From Apostichopus japonicus (Eukaryota; Echinodermata; Holothuroidea; Aspidochirotida; Stichopodidae), in the NCBI RefSeq assembly GCF_037975245.1, contig NC_092567.1, forward strand, positions 13,036,876-13,100,875: a DNA stretch of 64,000 nucleotides. Reading direction: 5' to 3'. The position numbers and the translations under genes were made by a program. Positions 53,690 to 64,000 of the stretch are shown here, piece by piece (within the stretch, counting starts at the first letter, position 1; the number at the start of each line of letters is the position of its first letter). The notes beneath the pieces are model-generated. The model had not been told where the DNA came from and searched no databases. It saw only the letters and a list, made by a program, of their open reading frames with translations.

Positions 53690-55990
53690 TCGAATGTGCG
53701 ATTCCGCTCGATCGAATGTGCGGTATCGATCAATCGAATGTGCGGAACCGATCAATCGAATATGAGTTACCGATCAATCGAAAATTCGGTACCGATCAAT
53801 CGAATGTGCGTTACCGATCGATCGAATGTGCGGTAACGATCAATCGAATATGCGGTACCGATCAATCGAATGTGCGGTACCGATCGATCGAATGTTTGGT
53901 ACCGATCGATCGAATGTGCGGTATTGATCGATCGAATGTGCGTTACCGATCTATCGAATATTCGGTACCGATCGATCCAATATGCGGTACCGATCAATCG
54001 AATGTGCGTTACCGATCGATCGAATATGCGGTACCGATCAATCGAATGTGCGGTGCCGATCGATCGAATGTGCGGTACCGATCGATCGAATGTGCGGTAT
54101 TGATCGATCGAATGTGCGGTACCGATCAATCGAATATTCGGTACCGATTGATCGAATGTGCGGAACCGATCAGTCCAATGTTCGGAACCGATCAATCGAA
54201 TATGCGTCACGGATCAATCGAAAATTCGGTACCGATCGATCGAATGTGCGGTATCGATCGATCGAATGTTCGCTACCGACCCATCAAATGTTCGGTACCG
54301 ATCGATCGAATGTGCGGTACCGATTAATCGAATATGCGGTATCGATCTATCGAATGTGCGGTACCGATCGATGGAATGTGCGGTACCGATCAATCGAATG
54401 TGCGGTACCGATCAATCGAATGTGCGATTCCGCTCGATCGAATGTGCGGTATCGATCAATCGAATGTGCGGTACCGATCATTCGAAAATTCGGTACCGAT
54501 CAATCGAATGTGCGTTACCGATCGATCGAATGTGCGGTAACGATCAATCGAATATGCGGTACCGATCAATCGAATAAGCGGTACCGATCGATCGAATGTG
54601 CAGTACCGATCGATTGAATGTGCGGTATTGATCGATCGAATGTGCGTTACCGATCAATCGAATGTGCGGAACCGATCGATCGAATGTGCGGTACCGATCG
54701 ATCGAATGTGCGGTATTGATCGATCGAATGTGCGTTACCGATCAATCGAATATTCAGTATCGATCGATCCAATATGCGGTACCGATCGATCGAATGTGCG
54801 TTACCGATCAATCGAATGTGCGGTATCGATCAATCGAATGTGCGGTACCGATCGATCGAATGTGCGGTACCGATCGATCGAATGTGCGGTATTGATGGAT
54901 CGAATGTGCGTTACCGATCAATCGAATGTGCAGAACCGATCAATCGAATGATCGGTACCGATCAATCGAATGTGCGGTATCGATCGAGAAATGTTCGGTA
55001 CCGATCAATCGAATGTGCAGTATCGATCGATCGAATGTTCGGTACCGATCAATCGAATGTGCGGTATCGATCAATCGAATGTCCGGTATCGATAAATCGA
55101 ATGTGCAGTACCGATCAATCGAATGTGCGGTACCGATCAATCGAATGTGCGGTACCAATCGATCGATCGAATGTGCGGTACCGATCAAACGAATGTGCGG
55201 TACCGATCAATCGAATGTGCGTTATCGATCAATCGAATGTCCGGTATCAATAAATCGAATGTGCGGTACCGATCAATCGAATGTGCGGTACCGATCAAAC
55301 GAATGTGCGGTACCGATCAATCGAATGGGCGGTATCGATCGATCGAATGTGCGGTATCGATCAATCGAATGTGCGGATTAGATCGATAAATCGAATGTGC
55401 GGTACCGATCGATGGAATGTGCGGTACCGATCAATCGAATGTGCGGTACCGATCAATCAAATGTGCGATTCCGCTCGATCGAATGTGCGGAACCGATCAG
55501 TCCAATGTTCGGAACCGATCAATCGAATATGCGTCACGGATCAATCGAAAATTCGGTACCGATCGATCGAATGTGCGGTATCGATCGATCGAATGTTCGG
55601 TACCGACCCATCAAATGTTCGGTACCGATCGATCGAATGTGCGGTACCGATTAATCGAATATGCGGTATCGATCTATCGAATGTGCGGTACCGATCGATG
55701 GAATGTGCGGTACCGATCAATCGAATGTGCGGTACCGATCAATCGAATGTGCGATTCCGCTCGATCGAATGTGCGGTATCGATCAATCGAATGTGCGGTA
55801 CCGATCATTCGAAAATTCGGTACCGATCAATCGAATGTGCGTTACCGATCGATCGAATGTGCGGTAACGATCAATCGAATATGCGGTACCGATCAATCGA
55901 ATGTGCGGTACCGATCGATCGAATGTGCGGTACCGATCGATCGAATGTGCGGTATTGATCGATCGAATGTGCGTTACCGATCAATCGAAT
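53690..55990. repeat. Extended B-type tract
   Basis: After a shuffled stretch near 53,000-53,690, this block carries the B-type monomers: ATTCCGCTCGATCG (53,700; 54,426; 55,468; 55,752), GCGTTACCGATCGATCG and GCGGTATTGATCG. A short A-type piece with a 26-bp monomer near 55,150 is embedded. An off-length monomer CGATCGAGAAATG is near 54,982. Confidence 0.65.
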
Positions 55991-58250
55991 ATTCGGTACC
56001 GATCAATCGAATGTGCGGAACTAATTAATCGAATGTGCGTCACCGATTAATCAGTTAGTCGGTACCAATCGATAAAATGTTCGGTATCGATCAATCGAAT
56101 ATTCGGTACCGATCGATCAAATGTTCGGTACCAATCGATCGAATGTGCGGTAACGATCAATCGAATGTGCGGTACCGATCAATCGACTGTGCGGAACCAA
56201 TTAATCGAATGTGCGTCACCGATTAATCAGTTAGTCGGTACCAATCGATAAAATGTTCGGTATCGATCAATCGAATGTTCGGTACCGATCGATCAAATGT
56301 TCGGTACCAATCGATCGAATGTGCGGTATCGATCGATGAAATGTTCGGTACCGATCAATCGAATGTGCAGTATCGATCGATCGAATATTCGGTACAGATC
56401 GATCGAAAATGCGGTACCGATCGATCGATTGTGCGTTACCGATCGATCGAATGTTCGGTATCGATCAATCGAATGTTCGGTACCGATCGATCAAATGTTC
56501 GGTACCAATAGATCGAATGTGCGGTACCGATCAATCGAATGTGCGGTACCGATCAATCGAATGTGCGGTACCGATCGATCGAATGTGCGGTACCGATCAA
56601 TCGAATGTGCGGTACCTATCATTCGAATTTGCAGTACCAATCCATCGAATGTGCGGGACCGATCAATCGAACATGCGTCACGGATCGATCGAAAATTCGG
56701 TACCGATCGATCGAATGTGCGGTACCGATCAATCGAATGTGCGGTTTCGATCAATCGAATGTGCGTTACCGATCTATCGAATGTGCGGTACCGATTGATC
56801 GAATGTGCGGAACCGATCAGTCCAATGTTCGGAACCGATCAATCGAACATGCGTCACGGATCAATCGAAAATTCGGTACCGATCAGTCCAATGTTCGGAA
56901 CCGATCGATCGAATGTTCGCTACCGACCCATCAAATGTTCGGTACCGATCGATCGAATGTGCGGTACCGATTAATCGAATATGCGGTATCGATCTATCGA
57001 ATGTGCGGTACCGATCGATGGAATGTGCGGTACCGATCAATCGAATGTGCGGTACCGATCAATCGAATGTGCGATTCCGCTCGATCGAATGTGCGGTATC
57101 GATCAATCGAATGTGCGGTACCGATCATTCGAAAATTCGGTACCGATCAATCGAATGTGGGTTACCGATCGATCGAATGTGCGGTAACGATCAATCGAAT
57201 ATGCGGTACCGATCAATCGAATGTGCGTTACCGATCGATCGAATGTGCGGTACCGATCGATCGAATGTGCGGTATTGATCGATCGAATCTGCGTTACCGA
57301 TCAATCGAATATTCGGTACCGATCGATCCAATATGCGGTACCGATCGATCGAATGTGCGTTACCGATCGATCGAATGTGCGGTACCGATCAATCGAATGT
57401 GCGGTATCGATCAATCGAATGTGCGGTACCGATCAATCGAATGTGCGGTATCGATCAATCGAATGTGCGGTACCGATCATTCGAATGTGCGGAACCGATC
57501 AATCGAATATGAGTTACCGATCAATCGAAAATTCGGTACCGAACGATCGAATGTTTGGTATCGATCAATCAAATGTTTGATACCGATCGATCGAATGTGC
57601 GTTACCGATCGATCGAATGTGCGGTAACGATCAATCGAATGTGCGGTACCGATCGATCGAATGTGCGGTACCGATCGATCGAATGTGCGGTATTGATGGA
57701 TCGAATGTGCGTTACCGATCAATCGAATGTGCAGAACCGATCAATCGAATGTGCGGAACCGATCAATCGAATATGCGTCACGGATCAATCAAAAATTCGG
57801 TATCGATCGATCGAATGTGCGGTATCGATCGATCGAATGTTCGGTACCGACCCATCAATATTCGGTACCAATCGATCGAATGTGCGGTATCGATCAATCG
57901 AAAATTCGGTACCGATCGATCGAATGTGCGTTACCGATTAATAGAATATGCGGTATCGATCAATCGAATGTGCGGTACCGATCGATGGAATGTGCGGTAC
58001 CGATCAATCGAATGTGCGGTACCGATCAATCGAATGTGCGATTCCGCTCGATCGAATGTGCGGTATCGATCAATCGAATGTGCGGTACCGATCATTCGAA
58101 AATTCGGTACCGATCAATCGAATGTGCGTTACCGATCGATCGAATGTGCGGTAACGATCAATCGAATATGCGGTACCGATCAATCGAATGTGCGGAACCG
58201 ATCAATCGAATATGAGTTACCGATCAATCGAAAATTCCGTTCCGATCAAT
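55990..58250. repeat. Divergent right-hand satellite community with a 176-bp duplication
   Basis: New variants appear: GAACTAATTAATCG, GTCACCGATTAATCAG and TTAGTCGGTACC. GATTAATCAGTTAGTC is at 56045 and 56221, an offset of 176 bp (eight monomers exactly). The block also has ATAAAATGTTCGG and GATCAAATGTTCGG monomers that are rare or absent to the left. It ends where the 2.7-kb duplication starts. Confidence 0.7.
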
Positions 58251-61200
58251 CGAATGTGCGTTACCGATCGATCGAATGTGCGGTAACGATCAATCGAATA
58301 TGCGGTACCGATCATTCCAATGTGCAGAACCGATCAATCGAATATGAGTTACCGATCAATCGAAAATTCGGTACCGATCAATCGAATGTTCGGTATCGAT
58401 CAATCGAATGTTTGGTATCGATCAATCAAATGTTTGATACCGATCAATCGAATGTGCGTTATGGATCAATCGAATGTGGGTAACCGATCAATCGAATGTG
58501 CGGTACCGATCGATCGAATGTGCGGTACCGATCAATCGAATTTGCGGTACCGATCAATCAGAAAGTCGGTACCGATCAATCGAATGTGCCGTATCGATCT
58601 ATCGAATGTGCGGAACCGATCAATCGAATATGCGTTACCGATCAATCGAAAATTCGGTACCGATCGGTCGAATGTTCGGTATCGATTAATCGAAAGTTGG
58701 TATCAATCGATCGAATATTTGGTACCGATCGATCGAATGTGCGTTACCGATCAATCGAATGTGCGGTACCGATCAATCGATTGTGCGGTACCGATCAATC
58801 GAATGTGCGGAACCAATTAATCGAATGTGCGTCACCGATTAATCAGTTAGTCGGTACCAATCGATCAAATGTTCGGTATCGATCAATCGAATGTTCGGTA
58901 CCGTTCGATCGAATGTGCGGTACCGATCGATTGAAAGTGCGGTATTGATCGATCGAATGTGCGTTACCGATCGATCGAATGTTCGGTACCGATCGATCGA
59001 ATATGCGGTACCGATCGATCGAATGTGCGTTACCGATCAATCGAATGTGCGGTACCGATCAATCGAATGTGCGGTACCGATCGATCGAATGTGCGGTACC
59101 GATCGATCGAATGTGCGGTATTGATCGATCGAATGTGCGTTACCGATCAATCGAATATTCGGTACCGATCGATCGAATATGCGGTACCGATCGATCGAAT
59201 GTGCGTTACCGATCAATCGAATGTGCGGTACCGATCGATCGAATGTGCGGTACCGATCAATCGAATGTGCGGAACCTATTAATCGAATGTGTGATACCGA
59301 TCAATCGAATATGCGTTACCGATCAATCTAAAATTCGGTACCGATCAATCGAATGTTCGTTATCGATTTATCGAATGTTGGTATCAATCAAACGAATATT
59401 TGGTACCGATCGATCGAATTTGCGTTACCGATCAATCGAATGTGGATACCAATCGATCGAATGTTCGGTATCTATCAATCGAATGTTCGGTACCGATCGA
59501 TCAAATGTGCGATACCGATTAATGGAATGTGCGGTACCGATCAGTCTAATGTTCGGAACCGATCGATCGAATATGCGCTACCGATCGATCGAATGTGCGG
59601 TACCTATCAATCGAATGTGCGATACCGATCAATCGAATGTGCGGTACCGATCGATCGAATGTGCGGTACCTATCAATCGAATGTGCGATACCGATCAATC
59701 GAATGTGCGGTACCGATCAATCGAATGTGCGGTACCGATCATTCGAATGTGCGGAACCGATCAATCGATTATGCGTTACCGATCAATCGAGAATTCGGTA
59801 CCGATCGATCGAATGTATGGTATCGATCGATCGAATGTTTGGTATCGATCAATCAAATGTTTGATACCGATCGATCGAATGTGCGTTACCGATCAATCGA
59901 ATGTGCGTTACCGATCAATCGAATATGCGTCACGGATCGATCGAAAATTCGGTACCGATTGATCGAATGTGCGGAACCGATCAGTCCAATGTTCGGAACC
60001 GATCAATCGAATATGCGTCACGGATCAATCAAAAATTCGGTACCGATCGATCGAATGCGCGGTATCGACCGATCGAATGTTCGGTACCGATCGATCAAAT
60101 GTTCGGTACCGATCGATCGAATGTGCGGTACCGATCAAACGAATGTGCGGTACCGATCAATCGAATGTGCGGAACCGATCAATCGAATATGCGTTACCGA
60201 TCAATCGAAAATTCGGTACCGATCGATCGAATGTGCTGTATCGATCAATCGAATGTGCGGTACCGATCGATCGAATGTGCGGTACCGATCAATCGAATGT
60301 GCGGTACCGATCAATCAGAAAGTCGGTACCGATCAATCGAATGTGAGGAACCAGTTAATCGAATGTGCGTTACCGATCAATCAGAAAGTCGGTACCAATC
60401 GATCGAATGTTCGGTATCAATCCATCGAATGTTCGGTACCGATCGATCAAATGTTCGGTACCGATCGATCGAATGTGCGGTATCGATCAATCGAATGTGC
60501 GGTACCGATCAATCAAATGTGCGGAACCGATCAATCGAATGTGCGTAACCGATCAATCGAATATGCGTCACGGATCAATCGAAAATTCGGTACCGATCGA
60601 TCGAATGTGCGGTATCGATCGATCGAATGTTCGGTACCGATCGATCAAATGTTCGGTACCGATCGATCAAATGTGCGGTACCGATCAATCGAATATGCGG
60701 TATCGATCTATCGAATGTGCGGAACCGATCAATCGAATGTGCGGTACCGATCGATCGAATGTGCGGAACCGATCAATCGAATGTGCGGTATCGATCAATC
60801 GAATGTGCGGTACCGATCGATCGAATGTGCGGTATTGATCGATCGAATGTGCGTAACCGATCAATCGAATGTGCGGTACCGATCAATCGAATGTGCGGAA
60901 CCTATTAATCGAATGTGCGATACCGATCAATCGAATATGCGATACCGATCAATCGAATATGCGTTACCGATCGATCGAATGTGCGGTAACGATCAATCGA
61001 ATATGCGGTACCGATCATTCCAATGTGCGGAACCGATCAATCGAATATGAGTTACCGATCAATCGAAAATTCGGTACTGATCAATCGAATGTTCGGTATC
61101 GATCAATCGAATGTTTGGTATCGATCAATCAAATGTTTGATACCGATCAATCGAATGTGCGTTATGGATCAATCGAATGTGGGTTACCGATCAATCGAAT

Positions 61201-63523
61201 GTGCGGTACCGATCGATCGAATGTGCGGTACCGATCAATCGAATTTGCGGTACCGATCAATCAGAAAGTCGGTACCGATCAATCGAATGTGCCGTATCGA
61301 TCTATCGAATGTGCGGAACCGATCAATCGAATATGCGTTACCGATCAATCGAAAATTCGGTACCGATCGGTCGAATGTTCGGTATCGATTAATCGAAAGT
61401 TGGTATCAATCGATCGAATATTTGGTACCGATCGATCGAATGTGCGTTACCGATCAATCGAATGTGCGGTACCGATCAATCGATTGTGCGGTACCGATCA
61501 ATCGAATGTGCGGAACCAATTAATCGAATGTGCGTCACCGATTAATCAGTTAGTCGGTACCAATCGATCAAATGTTCGGTATCGATCAATCGAATGTTCG
61601 GTACCGTTCGATCGAATGTGCGGTACCGATCGATTGAAAGTGCGGTATTGATCGATCGAATGTGCGTTACCGATCGATCGAATGTTCGGTACCGATCGAT
61701 CGAATATGCGGTACCGATCGATCGAATGTGCGTTACCGATCAATCGAATGTGCGGTACCGATCAATCGAATGTGCGGTACCGATCGATCGAATGTGCGGT
61801 ACCGATCGATCGAATGTGCGGTATTGATCGATCGAATGTGCGTTACCGATCAATCGAATATTCGGTACCGATCGATCGAATATGCGGTACCGATCGATCG
61901 AATGTGCGTTACCGATCAATCGAATGTGCGGTACCGATCGATCGAATGTGCGGTACCGATCAATCGAATGTGCGGAACCTATTAATCGAATGTGTGATAC
62001 CGATCAATCGAATATGCGTTACCGATCAATCTAAAATTCGGTACCGATCAATCGAATGTTCGTTATCGATTTATCGAATGTTGGTATCAATCAAACGAAT
62101 ATTTGGTACCGATCGATCGAATTTGCGTTACCGATCAATCGAATGTGGATACCAATCGATCGAATGTTCGGTATCTATCAATCGAATGTTCGGTACCGAT
62201 CGATCAAATGTGCGATACCGATCAATGGAATGTGCGGTACCGATCAGTCTAATGTTCGGAACCGATCGATCGAATATGCGCTACCGATCGATCGAATGTG
62301 CGGTACCTATCAATCGAATGTGCGATACCGATCAATCGAATGTGCGGTACCGATCGATCGAATGTGCGGTACCTATCAATCGAATGTGCGATACCGATCA
62401 ATCGAATGTGCGGTACCGATCAATCGAATGTGCGGTACCGATCATTCGAATGTGCGGAACCGATCAATCGATTATGCGTTACCGATCAATCGAGAATTCG
62501 GTACCGATCGATCGAATGTATGGTATCGATCGATCGAATGTTTGGTATCGATCAATCAAATGTTTGATACCGATCGATCGAATGTGCGTTACCGATCAAT
62601 CGAATGTGCGTTACCGATCAATCGAATATGCGTCACGGATCGATCGAAAATTCGGTACCGATTGATCGAATGTGCGGAACCGATCAGTCCAATGTTCGGA
62701 ACCGATCAATCGAATATGCGTCACGGATCAATCAAAAATTCGGTACCGATCGATCGAATGCGTGGTATCGACCGATCGAATGTTCGGTACCGATCGATCA
62801 AATGTTCGGTACCGATCGATCGAATGTGCGGTACCGATCAAACGAATGTGCGGTACCGATCAATCGAATGTGCGGAACCGATCAATCGAATATGCGTTAC
62901 CGATCAATCGAAAATTCGGTACCGATCGATCGAATGTGCTGTATCGATCAATCGAATGTGCGGTACCGATCGATCGAATGTGCGGTACCGATCAATCGAA
63001 TGTGCGGTACCGATCAATCAGAAAGTCGGTACCGATCAATCGAATGTGAGGAACCAGTTAATCGAATGTGCGTTACCGATCAATCAGAAAGTCGGTACCA
63101 ATCGATCGAATGTTCGGTATCAATCCATCGAATGTTCGGTACCGATCGATCAAATGTTCGGTACCGATCGATCGAATGTGCGGTATCGATCAATCGAATG
63201 TGCGGTACCGATCAATCAAATGTGCGGAACCGATCAATCGAATGTGCGGTACCGATCAATCGAATATGCGGTATCGATCTATCGAATGTGCGGAACCGAT
63301 CAATCGAATGTGCGGTACCGATCGATCGAATGTGCGGAACCGATCAATCGAATGTGCGGTATCGATCAATCGAATGTGCGGTACCGATCGATCGAATGTG
63401 CGGTATTGATCGATCGAATGTGCGTAACCGATCAATCGAATGTGCGGTACCGATCAATCGAATGTGCGGAACCTATTAATCGAATGTGCGATACCGATCA
63501 ATCGAATATGCGATACCGATCAA
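58250..63523. repeat. Tandem duplication, 2,703-bp offset, second copy lacks 132 bp
   Basis: TTACCGATCGATCGAATG at 58261 recurs at 60964 and the copies stay in register (58474/61177, 58891/61594, 59353/62056, 59969/62672). Copy 1 is about 58,250-60,952 and copy 2 about 60,953-63,523. Near 63,245 the offset falls to 2,571, so six whole monomers (132 bp, about 60,541-60,672) are missing from copy 2. Small differences include GCAGAACC near 58,324 against GCGGAACC near 61,027. Confidence 0.87.
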
Positions 63524-64000
63524 TCGAATATGCGTTACCGATCAATCGAATGTGCTGAACCGATCAATCGAACATGCGTTACCGATCAATCGAAAATTCG
63601 GTACCGATCGATCGAATGTGCGGTGTCGATCAATCGAATGTTCGGTAGCGATCGATCGAATGTGCGATAACGATTGATCGGATGTGCGGTACCGATCAAT
63701 CGAATGTGCGGAACCAATCATTCGAATGTGCGGAACCGATCAATCGAATATGAGTTACCGATCAATCGAAAATTCGGTACCGAACGATCGAATGTTTGGT
63801 ATCGATCAATCAAATGTTTGATACCGATCGATCGAATGTGCGTTAACGATCGATCGAATGTGCGGTAACGATCAATCGAATGTGCGGTACCGATCGATCG
63901 AATGTGCGGTATCGATCAATCGAATGTGCGGTACCGATCAATCGAATGTGCGTAAACGATCAATCGAATATGCGTCACGGATCAATCGAAAATTCGGTAC
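63524..64000. repeat. Satellite running off the right edge
   Basis: Same 22-bp array, with ATGTTTGGTATCG, AAATGTTTGATACC and GGTAACGATC variants. It resembles the 57,480-57,640 block. The array shows no sign of ending, so its true length is greater than seen here. Confidence 0.85.

Larger units (their letters stand above)
5188..64000. repeat. 22-bp satellite array, about 2,670 monomers, uninterrupted
   Basis: The commonest monomer is GGTACCGATCA followed by ATCGAATGTGC (22 bp, 50% GC). It repeats head to tail from the LTR edge to the end of the window and runs on beyond it. Variation is concentrated at a few places: TACC/TATC, CAATCG/CGATCG, and the last four bases (GTGC, GTTC, GTAC, GTCC). 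ATCGAA in the middle is almost always kept. Length variants are a 26-bp form with an extra CGAT, a 21-bp form (CAACGAA) and a 17-bp form. Each monomer carries GTAC, GATC and TCGA palindromes and about three CpGs. No gene, RNA gene or other transposon breaks the array. Long open frames within it are a by-product of the stop-free monomer. Confidence 0.99.

Noticed and set aside
5338-63868. Hundreds of open frames of 60-798 codons in the satellite, on both strands
   Set aside because: All are readings of the same 22-bp monomer. Frames overlap in all phases with the same peptide, indels ignore codon length, and no domain or signal sequence exists. They are not listed as genes.
5188-64000. CRISPR array
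   Set aside because: The direct repeats are contiguous with no unique spacers, there are no cas genes, and the context is an animal retrotransposon.
5188-64000. CENP-B box in the monomer
   Set aside because: The reverse strand reads TTCGATTGATCGGTA, which resembles TTCG-N4-A-N2-CGGG but is one base too short and lacks the final G. I treat it as coincidence unless binding is shown.
5188-64000. Telomeric or subtelomeric simple repeat
   Set aside because: The unit is 22 bp and is not a TTAGGG-like motif. No telomere repeat is present anywhere in the window.

Overview
The window is animal (metazoan) DNA. It holds the 3' part of one LTR retrotransposon (1-5187) followed by an unbroken 22-bp satellite array that fills the rest (5188-64000). 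The retrotransposon is Ty3/gypsy-type by its RT and RNase H motifs, but integrase lies before reverse transcriptase. With a SCAN-like Gag segment, this is the signature of the Gmr1-like lineage, first described in Atlantic cod and known from fish and marine invertebrates. I infer an aquatic animal and cannot name a species. There are no host genes, RNA genes, CRISPR arrays or bacterial features.

1-5187: a single open frame, already open at the window edge, encodes Gag (C-terminal part), aspartic protease, integrase, reverse transcriptase and RNase H, and stops at 3940. An AT-rich 3' untranslated stretch, a polypurine tract (about 4193-4202) and a 981-bp 3' LTR (4207-5187, TGTCAC...GTGACA, TATA box at 4509) follow. 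Every catalytic residue I looked for is present, so the visible part looks intact and probably young. The 5' LTR, primer-binding site and Gag N-terminus lie outside the window.

5188-64000: about 2,670 tandem copies of a monomer GGTACCGATCA/ATCGAATGTGC. The LTR ends exactly at the GGTAC that begins a monomer, which suggests insertion into the array. The monomer has no stop codon in any forward frame, and 22 is not a multiple of 3, so every forward frame reads the same 22-residue peptide. This produces hundreds of long but spurious open frames, the longest 798 codons.

The array is organised at several scales. There are two recognisable monomer communities (called A and B here), landmark variant monomers, and nested tandem segmental duplications with offsets of 176, 580, 986, 1154, 1209, 1681/1682, 2090, 2203, 2703, about 4,800, about 7,673 and about 9,700-10,740 bp. 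The right end (about 55,990 onward) is a more divergent community with its own 2.7-kb duplication. No other mobile element interrupts 58.8 kb of satellite, which points to rapid turnover by unequal exchange. Duplication boundaries were placed by eye from matching variant monomers and carry an uncertainty of roughly one to a few monomers.
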